A stretch of DNA of 28,445 nucleotides from Methanoregulaceae archaeon (GCA_013331415.1 DUGL01000210.1:1-28445); one strand, 5' to 3'; counted from the stretch's first letter, positions 1 through 8,327 are shown. Numbers and translations are program-made. Notes: generated by a model from the sequence alone, not told the origin.

Positions 1-95
1 TTGACAACCTGAATAGTTTCCCCGGCTTTACATACAATGAACGGCCCGTCCGCCGGGAGTGCCAGCTCCGGCGTGAGCATCACGCGGGTTCCCAT
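1..95 (-). CDS. Partial unknown protein, N-terminal 31 codons
   Basis: An open frame starts at an ATG on the minus strand (start base 95) and runs off the left edge without a stop. It begins MGTRVMLTPELALPADGPF and continues to about residue 31. Codon third positions are mostly G or C, as in the neighbouring genes, which is the main reason to call it. I do not recognise the family. It is divergent from the zinc-ribbon gene that starts at 145, and the AT-rich stretch around 98-110 could serve as a promoter. It could be a chance open frame because only 95 bases are visible. Confidence 0.42.
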   Translation of the reverse strand, partial: MGTRVMLTPELALPADGPFIVCKAGETIQVV

Positions 96-144
96 AACCT
101 TAATACAATCGCTGACCGATCCATCCTAGTGAGGTGACAAGCAC

Positions 145-300
145 ATGTGCACTGTTGGAGGCCCTGTCGATATGGATATGCCACCCGAGCGGGTGAAAGG
201 AAAGAACTACAAATGCAATGAGTGCGGAGAGCGGTTCAATGGCATAGGAAGGCGGCCGATGTGCCCCTCCTGCCAGTCAGAGGACGTCGTCGAGGAATAA
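145..300 (+). CDS. Small zinc-ribbon protein, 51 aa
   Basis: ATG at 145 is preceded by a strong Shine-Dalgarno sequence (GAGGTGA, 131-137), which fixes the start. The product of 51 residues has two CxxC knuckles, CNEC near residue 23 and CPSC near residue 42, separated by a basic, glycine-rich linker, and an acidic tail ending EDVVEE. Two CxxC pairs at this spacing are typical of single zinc-ribbon proteins, which in archaea often bind nucleic acid or act as small partner subunits. No specific function can be assigned. It converges on the end of the eha-fwd operon (fwdC stop at 364) and is followed by an oligo-T tract. Confidence 0.8.
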   Translation: MCTVGGPVDMDMPPERVKGKNYKCNECGERFNGIGRRPMCPSCQSEDVVEE

Positions 301-315
301 CGCGTCTCCAGTTCA

Positions 316-330
316 ATCCATTTTTCTCAC
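316..330 (+). terminator. Oligo-T terminator after the zinc-ribbon gene
   Basis: A run of five T (321-325) followed by TCTC lies 20 bases past the zinc-ribbon stop. Archaeal termination usually needs only an oligo-T run on the sense strand, so this is a plausible terminator. No hairpin is evident. Confidence 0.4.
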
Positions 331-363
331 TCCCCATACCTCTTGCAGAAACACGGGAGTCGG

Positions 364-1131
364 TCACTTTTTCCTTACGAAGAGCGTCCCTTTTCCCCGG
401 TTGGCTACATCACCGCGGAAGACGTTCATCTCCACACGCTGACCACAGAATTCCCGCTCCTCGGAGCCGGCGTTCACGAACGTGGGGAGCAGGGCACGGG
501 CGGTCCCAAAGACCATACAGGTCCCGCCGGTCATGTTCCCGCAGGGCCGGTGGCAGTCCCCCCCGATGATCAGGGTCCCTCCCCGCATCTCCACCCCGGG
601 GAGGTCCCCGCAGTCACCCATGATCCGCACCTCTCCTCCCGAGAGATACTCTGCGGTAAAATCACCGGCATTCCCCAGTACCTCGATGGTCCCCCCACGC
701 ATGCCCCGTTTCTCACCGCGGTACCCTGCCCCGCAGTAGTGGTCAGCGTTGCCCTCGCAGCGGATCACCCCGCCCCGCATCTCCCGGCCGAGCCATGCAT
801 CAGCATTTCCCCTGATGATGATCTCTCCGGCGCTCATGAAATTCCCGCAGTGCATCCCGATATCTCCCTCGATCACGATGCGGCCCGCGTTCATGTACTC
901 CCCGACCCGCTTGATGACCCCCGTTTCACCAGAGAGGACGATCTCCACCTGGTCGGCAGAGACGGCAGGGCCTTCGGTCGTGACGTAGAAGATCTCATCG
1001 AGCGTTCGCTCCTTGTTCCCTTCATACACCCGGATGTCATTTTTCAGGAGGAAATTCTGGGGGATTATTGCCTCGGCTTCAATGGGGATCTTCGGCTTCT
1101 TCCGCGGCTTTGTCTCGAGTATGACTCTCAT
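364..1131 (-). CDS. fwdC: Formylmethanofuran dehydrogenase subunit C (Eha-linked set)
   Basis: The 255-residue product belongs to the FwdC/FmdC family, a right-handed beta-helix related to the C-terminal domain of glutamate synthase. Repeated glycine-rich turns of the type G-x-x-x-x-G-x-I-x-I-x-G run from about residue 75 to 205 (GEYMNAGRIVIEGDIG, GNFMSAGEIIIRGNADA and so on). In known Fwd complexes this subunit scaffolds FwdA and FwdB. The start ATG overlaps the fwdA stop by 4 bases (ATGA), so the two are translationally coupled. It is the last gene of the long eha-fwd run. The paralogue at 22984 has the same architecture with a different N-terminus. Confidence 0.93.
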   Translation of the reverse strand: MRVILETKPRKKPKIPIEAEAIIPQNFLLKNDIRVYEGNKERTLDEIFYVTTEGPAVSADQVEIVLSGETGVIKRVGEYMNAGRIVIEGDIGMHCGNFMSAGEIIIRGNADAWLGREMRGGVIRCEGNADHYCGAGYRGEKRGMRGGTIEVLGNAGDFTAEYLSGGEVRIMGDCGDLPGVEMRGGTLIIGGDCHRPCGNMTGGTCMVFGTARALLPTFVNAGSEEREFCGQRVEMNVFRGDVANRGKGTLFVRKK

Positions 1132-2828
1132 AGCGATGCCTCGGTCCCGATGCAGACGCCCCGCGGCAGGTATACGTCCTGGACCGGGTAGTTGCTCATC
1201 CTGACGGTATAGTACTGCTCAAATTTTTTCACGAACTCCGGGTCCGATGACAGGTCAAGCTCCGGCGGTATACGGGCCTTTGTCCAGATCGTGCTGTTTG
1301 CCCCTTCTACCACGACCTCGCCGTCTCTTGATACAACACGGCCCCGCTTGATGGTGTACCTGGTCTTACCAAACCCTGCCATCACCTGTTTATACTCGGC
1401 AGATGGATCGATTTCCTGCGGCTTGAGCGGGTATATCGCGATATCAGCCTCGGCCCCGGGTGAGAGGTGCCCTTTTCCGATACTCGTGATCCCGAGCGCC
1501 TTTGCCTGTGCGGCACGGGTCATGACCGCGATCTCGTACCAGTCAAGTTCCCGGTCGATCGCAAAGAGCGGGACATAGTGTCCGGTCCGGGGTTCGAGGA
1601 GCTCGGACTCCCGGTCCCTGAACCGGCGGCTCATGAGCAGGGCGATGATCTCGGGATATTTTATAAAGGGGGCACCGTTCGGGTTATCGGTAGAGAGCAT
1701 GCACTGCCAGGGATCTCTGGTGAGGAGGGCCAGTTCAAGCCCGATGGCCCACATGACACAGTTCACGAGACTTTTCCGGGAGTAAAAGACCGGGATGATC
1801 CCTGAACCGGTCTCGAGCTCGACGTCATGGTTGCTCCACTTGTTCTGGTGGAGCATGTAGAGCTTGAACTCCATCGGCCCGTCCGCCGTCATGGTAGTGG
1901 TCCGGCCAAACATCACCTGACCCATGTCGATTGCAACCTGGGGCCGGGCATTCACCATCCGGGCGATATCCTCGGATTTGGAACTGATGTCCTTCCACGT
2001 CGATCCCCCGTAGGAATGGAACTGGGCATGCGTCAGGTACAGGGTCTGTCTCCGGGCATGGAGGTCCGGGACCCGTTCAATTGTCTCGAGCGTGGTCTGG
2101 TAATTGCCCGGCACCCCGAGGTTGTTGCAGTGGAGGTGGACCGAGTGGGGGAGGTTGAGGATCTCGTTCGCCCGGATCATCGTGTCGATGATCTCTGCCG
2201 GGGTCACCCCGAAGTGGGGGACCGTGTCGTGGATGCTGTGGACGTCCTTGCCAAAACCCCAGGCCTCTGTCCCGCCCGGGTTGGTCAGCTTGATGGCAAA
2301 CCCCTTCACAGCAGCGAGCGTCCATGCGACCACCGCTGCAGCCCGTTTCACATCCTTGTCCCGCACTGCCTCCATGACCGACCAGTTCCCGTCAAAGAGC
2401 GTATTAGCGAGCATATCCTGGTGCGGTGTGGCGGTAAATTCCTCGTGGGTATGCCGGGCCTCGAGCGGGGCCATTGCTCCCTCGAGCACCGTCGTGTACC
2501 CCATCGTGCTGTACCGGTACGAATTGCCAAACGTGGTCGGGACGCTGTATCCCGATGTGACATGCATAACACCTTTCCGTGATGTCCTCCCGGCACGCAT
2601 GTCCTCAGGGCTCATGTACCGGCCGAAGTTGACCTTGGTACCGCAGACGTGGGAGTGTGAATCAATGCCACCGGGAAGGGTGAGACAGCCCTGTGCGTCA
2701 ATGACCTCTGCGTTCGCACCAGTATCCTCGACAATCTTCCCGTCCCGGATAGCGATGTCCTTGATCTCGCCCCTGATACCCGAGAGCGGATCGATGACGA
2801 ATGCGTTCCTGATCAGCAACTCAGCCAT
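1128..2828 (-). CDS. fwdA: Formylmethanofuran dehydrogenase subunit A (Eha-linked set)
   Basis: The 566-residue product is an amidohydrolase-superfamily protein of the FwdA family. FwdA condenses formate, made by FwdB, with methanofuran at a binuclear metal site. The metal and catalytic residues are visible: HxH at 58/60 (DSHSH), the lysine expected to be carboxylated at about 180 (GFAIKLTNPGG), histidines near 231-233 (HSVHLH) and 267 (LTHAQFH), and Asp near 381 (STDNPNGAPF). The length is normal for the family. It overlaps fwdB by 8 bases and fwdC by 4 bases. It is a divergent paralogue of the copy at 21255, so the genome carries at least two FwdA isoforms. Confidence 0.95.
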   Translation of the reverse strand: MAELLIRNAFVIDPLSGIRGEIKDIAIRDGKIVEDTGANAEVIDAQGCLTLPGGIDSHSHVCGTKVNFGRYMSPEDMRAGRTSRKGVMHVTSGYSVPTTFGNSYRYSTMGYTTVLEGAMAPLEARHTHEEFTATPHQDMLANTLFDGNWSVMEAVRDKDVKRAAAVVAWTLAAVKGFAIKLTNPGGTEAWGFGKDVHSIHDTVPHFGVTPAEIIDTMIRANEILNLPHSVHLHCNNLGVPGNYQTTLETIERVPDLHARRQTLYLTHAQFHSYGGSTWKDISSKSEDIARMVNARPQVAIDMGQVMFGRTTTMTADGPMEFKLYMLHQNKWSNHDVELETGSGIIPVFYSRKSLVNCVMWAIGLELALLTRDPWQCMLSTDNPNGAPFIKYPEIIALLMSRRFRDRESELLEPRTGHYVPLFAIDRELDWYEIAVMTRAAQAKALGITSIGKGHLSPGAEADIAIYPLKPQEIDPSAEYKQVMAGFGKTRYTIKRGRVVSRDGEVVVEGANSTIWTKARIPPELDLSSDPEFVKKFEQYYTVRMSNYPVQDVYLPRGVCIGTEASL

Positions 2829-4113
2829 GCCCTTTCTCCTCCTTCACCCGGTCGTAGATCTTCATGAGCACATCGGTATCACTCGGATACCTCCCGGTAA
2901 ACAGCTTGCGGGTCCTGATGGGCACCCCGTCCATCCGGTATGCCGTGCCTTCTGCATCGATACCCGTGACCGCGACCGGGATCTGGAGCCTGGCGAGGTG
3001 GGTGGTCGCATTGACGTGCGGGTCGATCTGCACCGTTGGGATACGGGCGAGGTGCTCGGCACAGGCTCTCGGAAAATGTGCGCCCGGGTCGCTTGCTACC
3101 ACCAGGCAGGCATCGCATTCGCCCCGCCGGAGCACATCCACGCTGGTCGTCTCCCCGGGGTTGTAGAAGGCAATCCCGCGGGCGAAATCAACGGCATAGG
3201 GATACCCCGAGATCCAGGTGAACACCTCGTTTGACCCGTACACATTCCAGTGCCCCCGCATCGGGGAGATGGTCCATTTCGTATGCCGGTTCAGTTCAGC
3301 GGTGAGCTCGATCGCATTCCTGACGTTCTTGTATCTCCCCCGCGACATGGTGAGGCCGAGGCCAAAGAAGATCGCCCCGAACTTCGCCCCAAGGAGCGTG
3401 TCAGCGACACGGAAGAGCTGTTCGCGTGACACCCCGGATACAAAGGACGGTATCAGGGAGCGTTTCCCCCGGACAATTGCCCGGAGGGCTGCAAGCACCG
3501 CGTAATCACCGCCCGGCTCTATCTTCACGAACTCGTCGGCGATATTTGCAGATTCGCTCTTCCGAACATCGACCACGATCACCTTCCGCTCAAGGAATGC
3601 ATCGGTCAGGAAGAACCCGTCGGCAAAGGTCGTATACCTGCTCATGTGCCGCGGGTGGGCATCGATGGGGTTGGTCCCCCAGTATACGACCACGTCCGCC
3701 CGGTTCTTGACCTGCCCGAGGGTGCAGCCAGGGTGGCCCACCTCCTGGATAGCCATGATCGAGGGACCGTGGCATACCGTCGAGGTATTATCGATGAGTG
3801 CGCCGAGGAGCTCTCCGAGGTGGACGCCGATGCTCTGCGCCTCCCCGTGCGTCCCGCTCCAGCCGTACAGGAGCGGCCGGTCGGCATCCAGGAGGATTGC
3901 CGCAGTTTCCTCGATTGCTTCTTCGTAGGATACCTGTTGCCAGGCTCCGCCCGCTCTCCGGATGGGTGAGGTAAGCCGGTTATCTCCCAGGAACTTCTCG
4001 TTTGCAAGGGTGCAGCCGTTCTCAACGCTCACAACCCTGGTTCCCTCCACCTCCACGACGAGGTCATCGCACAGGCACCCACAGAACGGGCACACCACGT
4101 CCTCAACCTTCAT
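2821..4113 (-). CDS. fwdB: Formylmethanofuran dehydrogenase subunit B (Eha-linked set)
   Basis: This is the 430-residue catalytic subunit that reduces CO2 to formate at a tungsto- or molybdopterin centre. The N-terminal CPFCGCLCDD (Cys 8, 11, 15) together with Cys 34 forms the [4Fe-4S] site. The metal ligand is Cys 114 in STVCHGPS; this is the cysteine form, not selenocysteine, since the codon is TGC. The motif WGTNPIDAHPRHMSRYT follows, as in other FwdB. FwdB is the large part of a formate-dehydrogenase-like subunit whose C-terminal domain is supplied separately by FwdD, encoded just upstream. The start overlaps fwdD by 11 bases. The sequence cannot tell tungsten from molybdenum. Confidence 0.95.
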   Translation of the reverse strand: MKVEDVVCPFCGCLCDDLVVEVEGTRVVSVENGCTLANEKFLGDNRLTSPIRRAGGAWQQVSYEEAIEETAAILLDADRPLLYGWSGTHGEAQSIGVHLGELLGALIDNTSTVCHGPSIMAIQEVGHPGCTLGQVKNRADVVVYWGTNPIDAHPRHMSRYTTFADGFFLTDAFLERKVIVVDVRKSESANIADEFVKIEPGGDYAVLAALRAIVRGKRSLIPSFVSGVSREQLFRVADTLLGAKFGAIFFGLGLTMSRGRYKNVRNAIELTAELNRHTKWTISPMRGHWNVYGSNEVFTWISGYPYAVDFARGIAFYNPGETTSVDVLRRGECDACLVVASDPGAHFPRACAEHLARIPTVQIDPHVNATTHLARLQIPVAVTGIDAEGTAYRMDGVPIRTRKLFTGRYPSDTDVLMKIYDRVKEEKGHG

Positions 4114-4492
4114 ACCGCACCCCCCCGCACTGCTCCATCAGGTCCGCGACGCTCACCAGCGGCGCATCGGTCGGGGTGATGTTCACAGGCGTGTCCTTGA
4201 AATCCGGCATGCCGGTGCAGTGCGTCTCGGCCCCGACCAGGTGGTTGGCGTACGGACCGAGGCAGACAAACACCTCACCCCGTGAGAGCCAGGCTGCAGG
4301 AAGCACCCGCATCACCACTGCTCCCTGGGTGCTTTCAACCCGCACGTGATCGCCACTCTCGATCTCCCGATCGAGCATATCCACCTCGTGCATGTACAGG
4401 GTCGATGCCTCCTCCCGGTACGCAGGGGTGTTCTTCCGTTCCACGTACGAGCCCTGCCGGATCGTCCTTCCCGTGTTGAGGATGAAGCTCAT
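4103..4492 (-). CDS. fwdD: Formylmethanofuran dehydrogenase subunit D
   Basis: The 129-residue product is the molybdopterin-dinucleotide-binding domain that completes FwdB. It starts MSFILNTGRTIRQGSYVE and keeps the region GDHVRVESTQGAVV (about 61-74) and the end segment with TPTDAPLVSVADLMEQCGG. I chose the ATG at 4492 because a perfect GGAGGAGGAGG Shine-Dalgarno sits immediately upstream and the ATG overlaps the preceding stop as ATGA. A longer frame upstream shows no FwdD similarity. The second fwd set in this window has no fwdD, so this is the only copy visible here. Confidence 0.88.
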   Translation of the reverse strand: MSFILNTGRTIRQGSYVERKNTPAYREEASTLYMHEVDMLDREIESGDHVRVESTQGAVVMRVLPAAWLSRGEVFVCLGPYANHLVGAETHCTGMPDFKDTPVNITPTDAPLVSVADLMEQCGGVRYEG

Positions 4493-5100
4493 ACCTCCTC
4501 CTCCGGGATATGGACTGCTTCGAGGAGACGGGCGACCCGGATAGCCCCGTTCGGACAGTGGTCTTCGCAGGTCTTGCACCCGGTGCATTTCTCAGCATGC
4601 AGGACCGTGCACTTTCCCTCGTTCACCCTGAGCAGGAGCTCATCGGTGGAGGCACGTCCGCCGTAGGCCATCTGGGTATCGATCAGCTTGTTGACCGGGC
4701 AGGCGACCGCACAGTTCCCGCACCCCATGCAGAGCGAAGTATCGACATCGATGCGAAACGAGAACGAGAGCCGCGTACTGTCATAGAACATAGACTCGAG
4801 GATCCTGCCGCTCGCGAGCACCCCGTTCGGGCAGGCCTCGACGCAGAGCCCGCACCGGATACAGTGGCCCGAATTGATCCGCGGCTCCCACCCGTCCGGT
4901 GTCCTGATGACATGGATCGCGCCCGGGGCAGGGCAGGCCATCATGCAGAAGAGGGCGTGCGTGCAGGTCTTTCCGGTCAGCTCCGGGAACCCCCGTGAAT
5001 ATGACGGAGTAACGAGCGGCGCCGTCTTTGCAAACAGGAACGTACCCAGCCACTGCACCCGGAATATTTCCTTCATGTAGGCAGTGAACGGGAGGGCCAT
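4489..5100 (-). CDS. Polyferredoxin linking Eha and Fwd genes
   Basis: The 203-residue protein is rich in iron-sulfur motifs. Three canonical CxxCxxCxxxCP motifs start at Cys 80, 124 and 172. An N-terminal cysteine group, Cys 46, 52 and 56 (TCTHALFCMMACPAP), has atypical spacing, and Cys 164 is extra. Three to four [4Fe-4S] clusters are therefore likely. It sits 1 base after ehaO and overlaps fwdD by 4 bases, exactly between the hydrogenase and the formylmethanofuran dehydrogenase. In the Methanothermobacter eha operon the corresponding place after ehaO holds the polyferredoxin EhaP; FwdF and FwdG are the ferredoxin subunits of Fwd. This single protein may stand in for both, carrying electrons from EhaN to FwdB. 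That role is inference. Confidence 0.85.
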   Translation of the reverse strand: MALPFTAYMKEIFRVQWLGTFLFAKTAPLVTPSYSRGFPELTGKTCTHALFCMMACPAPGAIHVIRTPDGWEPRINSGHCIRCGLCVEACPNGVLASGRILESMFYDSTRLSFSFRIDVDTSLCMGCGNCAVACPVNKLIDTQMAYGGRASTDELLLRVNEGKCTVLHAEKCTGCKTCEDHCPNGAIRVARLLEAVHIPEEEV

Positions 5101-5101
5101 A

Positions 5102-6190
5102 TCACCGCTCCGTGCAGGCGATACACGGGTCTGCGCTCACGAAGGTCGAGCTCACATCCGCAAGGGACGCGACCCCGACGAGCATGGCGTGGCAGCAGGC
5201 CTCGATGTTCATGATGGAGGGGGTCTGGATTGATATATCGAGCACCCTCCCGGCTTCGTCCGTCCGTATGAAGTAGGAGAGCTCCCCGCGGGGAGCCTCG
5301 CCCGAATACGCGATCTCCCCTGCTCCCGGGATGCCCCCTCCCCGGATCGGACCCGGCTGCAGCAGGTCAAGGCAGGTCCTGATGATCCCGATGCTCGCGA
5401 GCACCTCTTCGAACCGGACCATGATCCGGGCGTAGTTGTCCCCTTCATCCCGGGATACCGGTGAGAAACCTATCTTCTGGTAGGTCGGGTGGCGGAGCCT
5501 CCGATCGGTTTCCGGCATACCGCTTGCCCGCGCCGTGGGTCCGACCGCCCCGGCCTCGCGTGCCGCATCTTTCGTAAGGATCCCGATCCCCCTGCTCCTG
5601 AGTGCGATCAACGGACCGGTCGCAAACATCTGCAGGTAGCGGGTCATCTCCTCTTCGATAATCGCGAGGGCTGCACGGAGGTGGAGGTCATCCTCCCCCC
5701 GGAGGTCAAAGCGCACCCCGCCGGGCACGATGTATGCGCAGGTCACGCGGGCACCGGTGATCCGCTCCAGCTCGTCCATCACCCGTTCCCGGATATCGAG
5801 CAGGTACATGGCGAGGGTCTCGTGCTCGATGGTATAGCAGTAGGAGAAGTTGGCGAGTATATGGCTCTGCATCCGGTCGAGCTCGTTCACGATCACCCGG
5901 AGGAGGGCGGCGCGTTCCGGCACCGGGATGCTGGTCATCGCTTCGAGCGCCTCGATGTAGACCATGTTGTGGATGACCGAGCAGATGCCGCATACCCGCT
6001 CGGCCAGAAACATCACCTCCTGCCAGGGCCTCCCCCGCATGATACGCTCGATCCCCTTCTTCATGTACCCGAGCTCCACCTCGGCAGCGATCACGTACTC
6101 GCCCCGCGTCTCGCACTTGATCCGCGCAGGCTCCTTGAAGCAGGGGTGCACCGGCCCAAGCGGTATCGAGACGTCAACGGTGCGCTTCAT
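5102..6190 (-). CDS. ehaO: Energy-converting hydrogenase A large subunit EhaO
   Basis: The 362-residue protein is a [NiFe]-hydrogenase large subunit of the membrane energy-converting (group 4) type. Both nickel-binding pairs are intact: ERVCGICS (Cys 67, 70) near the N-terminus and DPCIACTER (Cys 356, 359) at the very C-terminus. Only three residues follow the last cysteine, so there is no long C-terminal extension of the kind cleaved during maturation of other [NiFe] hydrogenases. The length fits the short group 4 large subunits. It overlaps ehaN by 4 bases. It catalyses H2 oxidation or formation on the cytoplasmic face of the Eha membrane arm. Confidence 0.95.
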   Translation of the reverse strand: MKRTVDVSIPLGPVHPCFKEPARIKCETRGEYVIAAEVELGYMKKGIERIMRGRPWQEVMFLAERVCGICSVIHNMVYIEALEAMTSIPVPERAALLRVIVNELDRMQSHILANFSYCYTIEHETLAMYLLDIRERVMDELERITGARVTCAYIVPGGVRFDLRGEDDLHLRAALAIIEEEMTRYLQMFATGPLIALRSRGIGILTKDAAREAGAVGPTARASGMPETDRRLRHPTYQKIGFSPVSRDEGDNYARIMVRFEEVLASIGIIRTCLDLLQPGPIRGGGIPGAGEIAYSGEAPRGELSYFIRTDEAGRVLDISIQTPSIMNIEACCHAMLVGVASLADVSSTFVSADPCIACTER

Positions 6191-6642
6191 CGCTTTGCCA
6201 CCTCGTAGTCCCGGAAAACCAGGGGTGCAACGGACAGGACCGCAGAGATGATCTCGGTCGGCCGTGGCGGGCAGCCGGGTACCTGTGCGGCAATGGGGAT
6301 GTGTTTTGCCGCCGGGGGATCGATCAGGGTATGCGGGCGGTCGAAGAGGCAGCCCGATATGGGGCAGTTCCCGATCGCTATCGCAGCCTTGGGGTCCGGG
6401 ATCTTCTCCCAGATCATCCGGAGCTTATCCTCCCATCCCGGCGTGAATGCCCCGATCACGAGGAGGATGTCGGCTTCCCGCGGGTTGTTGTGCACGTAGA
6501 TGCCGTACTGCTCGATGTCGTAGCGGGGGGAGAGGCAGGCGAGTACCTCGATATCGCAGCCGTTGCAGGACCCGACATCCACGTAACAGACGTGGATGGA
6601 TTTTGACCGGACAAAATTCTTTACCGCCTGGAGCAGGGTCAT
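6187..6642 (-). CDS. ehaN: Energy-converting hydrogenase A small subunit EhaN
   Basis: The 151-residue protein is a short [NiFe]-hydrogenase small subunit (NuoB-like). The proximal [4Fe-4S] ligands are visible: GSCNGCD (Cys 26, 29), GNCPISGC (Cys 93) and PGCPPRP (Cys 124). It lacks the extra C-terminal cluster domain of uptake hydrogenases, as expected for group 4. It is coupled to ehaM upstream and ehaO downstream by 4-base overlaps. It passes electrons from the NiFe site of EhaO towards the polyferredoxin. Confidence 0.94.
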   Translation of the reverse strand: MTLLQAVKNFVRSKSIHVCYVDVGSCNGCDIEVLACLSPRYDIEQYGIYVHNNPREADILLVIGAFTPGWEDKLRMIWEKIPDPKAAIAIGNCPISGCLFDRPHTLIDPPAAKHIPIAAQVPGCPPRPTEIISAVLSVAPLVFRDYEVAKR

Positions 6643-7028
6643 CGCGTGATCAGCTCCCGAATCATCGCCCTTCCCGCTTCAACCGCTTCCTCATGAGGTC
6701 GTCCTTCCGCTATCATGAGACGAACCTTCCCGGCAATAGCATCCATGTCGTCCTCCAAAATGAGCGGTACAGCCCGGGTATAGATCCCTGCACCCAGTTC
6801 TCTCCCGGGCCGTGGTGCCTGCTCCCGTTCCCGCATCCCCTGCTCGTAGCGGGCCGGCAGGTTCTCGAGGAGGAGCATGTCAAAGCGATCCATCATCCGC
6901 TTCCGGAGCCGGATCTGGGGGATTCCCAGTTCTGACGCGATCTCCCGGACCATCCGGTCGTGCCTCGTACTTGCGAGGATGGCGAGCTTCATGGACGAGA
7001 GATCGTTCTGGTAGAGGTACCCGCTCAT
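6639..7028 (-). CDS. ehaM: EhaM-like cytoplasmic subunit (DUF1959)
   Basis: The 129-residue product is soluble and helix-rich, with no membrane segment. It begins MSGYLYQNDLSSMKLAIL and contains RKRMMDRFDMLLLENLPARYEQG at about 43-65. Position (just before the small subunit), size and composition match EhaM, the family known as DUF1959, whose function is not established. Both flanking junctions are ATGA overlaps. The identification leans on gene order as well as appearance. Confidence 0.75.
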   Translation of the reverse strand: MSGYLYQNDLSSMKLAILASTRHDRMVREIASELGIPQIRLRKRMMDRFDMLLLENLPARYEQGMREREQAPRPGRELGAGIYTRAVPLILEDDMDAIAGKVRLMIAEGRPHEEAVEAGRAMIRELITR

Positions 7029-7267
7029 AGCACACCCGCATAGTTCAGGATGCCATACAGCACAAAGAGAGAGACAGCACCCCAGAGTGCCGCACCCTCC
7101 CAGGCCCGGAGTTTGTCCTTTTCTGATACATAGTAAAACGATGCTGCCGCAATCAGGGCACTACAGATCAGGATGCCTTCAGGAGCAGTGGAAGGACGCT
7201 CGAAGATCTGTACCGCGCTCACGGCGATATAGACGATAACGGAGATGACGAGAGCCTTGCGGATCAT
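7025..7267 (-). CDS. Small membrane subunit, EhaK or EhaL
   Basis: The 80-residue protein has about three hydrophobic segments (roughly residues 4-20, 30-46 and 58-76). The eha operon of Methanothermobacter carries two small genes, ehaK and ehaL, between ehaJ and ehaM; only one is present here. I cannot decide which of the two it is from sequence alone. Overlaps of 4 bases on both sides place it firmly in the operon. Confidence 0.75.
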   Translation of the reverse strand: MIRKALVISVIVYIAVSAVQIFERPSTAPEGILICSALIAAASFYYVSEKDKLRAWEGAALWGAVSLFVLYGILNYAGVL

Positions 7268-8115
7268 CCGTACACCCCCAGGTATACGACATATATCAGC
7301 ATCAAACCGGTAAAAAGGGTCTGGATCGTGACACTGTCAAAGGGGGAGAGCATCGGAGAGAACGCACAGATAAAGGAGATTGACACGGTGATAAGGATCA
7401 TCGCGAGCAGGATCAGCAGGAACGGCAAGGGTCCGAAGAAGACCGCGATGAAGGTGAGCAGCAGGACGTAGGTCTTGAGCCCGTTGCAGGCTTCGAGACC
7501 GGCACGCCAGACCCCGAAGTGTTCGGTCTTGTACCCGCTCACGATCTCCTTGCTCTCCACGATCGAGAAGGGTGAGAACGGGAATTTTGAGAGGATCACG
7601 ACGTACATCGCAAGGGCTGCGGGGAAGACTGCAAGGATGAGCGGGCCTGCCTGCTCCTGCCACGCTACGATATCCCCGATCTCGAGTGACCCGGTGAAGA
7701 TGACGACTGCTGCAACGCTCACGAAGAGCGGGATCTCGGATGCAGCCGAGATGACCGACCGCACCCCGCCGAATTTTCCATAGGGCGAGCCTGAGGAGAG
7801 GCCAAACCCGTGTTCGACTATCTTGTGGAGCATGTAGATGCCAAAGATGATGAGGAGGTTGCCCCCCGCCAGGACGACGAAGAAGGCGGCTGTCCAGATC
7901 CCTATCGCAATCAGGACGACGGATACGAACAGGGTATCGCTCGCTGTCTGCGGTATCCAGGTACTCTTGAACGAGAACTTCAGGGCATGGAGGATCTCCT
8001 GCCATACCGGCGGGCCTGGCCGGCGCTGGATGCGGGCGATCACCTTCCGGTGTATCCCGAGGAGCAGGAGCCCGAAGATCATCGCAAAGATGAGATAGAG
8101 GAGATCGCCGATCAT
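7264..8115 (-). CDS. ehaJ: EhaJ, NuoH-like membrane subunit
   Basis: The 283-residue polytopic membrane protein resembles complex I subunit NuoH/ND1 and the EchB/EhaJ family, which joins the hydrogenase module to the membrane arm. Recognisable features are the N-terminal IQRRPGPPVWQE loop (about 29-40), the charged loop KFPFSPFSIVESKEIVSGYK (about 184-203), which corresponds to the NuoH quinone-side glutamate loop, and about eight hydrophobic helices. The start overlaps the next gene's region by a 1-base gap with ehaI. It is probably part of the ion path. Confidence 0.92.
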   Translation of the reverse strand: MIGDLLYLIFAMIFGLLLLGIHRKVIARIQRRPGPPVWQEILHALKFSFKSTWIPQTASDTLFVSVVLIAIGIWTAAFFVVLAGGNLLIIFGIYMLHKIVEHGFGLSSGSPYGKFGGVRSVISAASEIPLFVSVAAVVIFTGSLEIGDIVAWQEQAGPLILAVFPAALAMYVVILSKFPFSPFSIVESKEIVSGYKTEHFGVWRAGLEACNGLKTYVLLLTFIAVFFGPLPFLLILLAMILITVSISFICAFSPMLSPFDSVTIQTLFTGLMLIYVVYLGVYG

Positions 8116-8116
8116 A

Positions 8117-8326
8117 TCAGTACCCCAGGAACGGAATATCCGCGTCCGTTTCGCGGGCCATCCACCAGAGCCCGAGGAACAGCAAGAAGAGCGGGAACGT
8201 CACCACGACCACGGCAATACCCAGCCATGGCGGGACCGTCCCGAGCTCAGAGAGGAGCGTTGCACCGGTACCTGCCACTGCCGCGATGCCTGCGATCCTC
8301 CCGGCGGTCTTCTTCTTCATGGCCAC
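8117..8326 (-). CDS. ehaI: EhaI-like small membrane protein
   Basis: The 69-residue product has a lysine-rich N-terminus (MAMKKKTAGR) followed by two hydrophobic helices (about 11-26 and 37-56) and a short acidic tail. It lies between ehaH and ehaJ with 1-base gaps, the place of ehaI in the reference operon. Assignment is mainly by position, since small Eha membrane subunits diverge quickly. Confidence 0.7.
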   Translation of the reverse strand: MAMKKKTAGRIAGIAAVAGTGATLLSELGTVPPWLGIAVVVVTFPLFLLFLGLWWMARETDADIPFLGY

Positions 8327-8327
8327 C

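Noticed and set aside
343..1191. Long plus-strand open frame opposite fwdC
   Set aside because: It is the antisense shadow of fwdC; composition is rich in His, Pro and Asp, as expected for the complement of GC-rich genes.
2821..4113. Selenocysteine form of FwdB
   Set aside because: The metal-ligand codons of both FwdB copies are TGC (cysteine), and no in-frame TGA occurs at the site.
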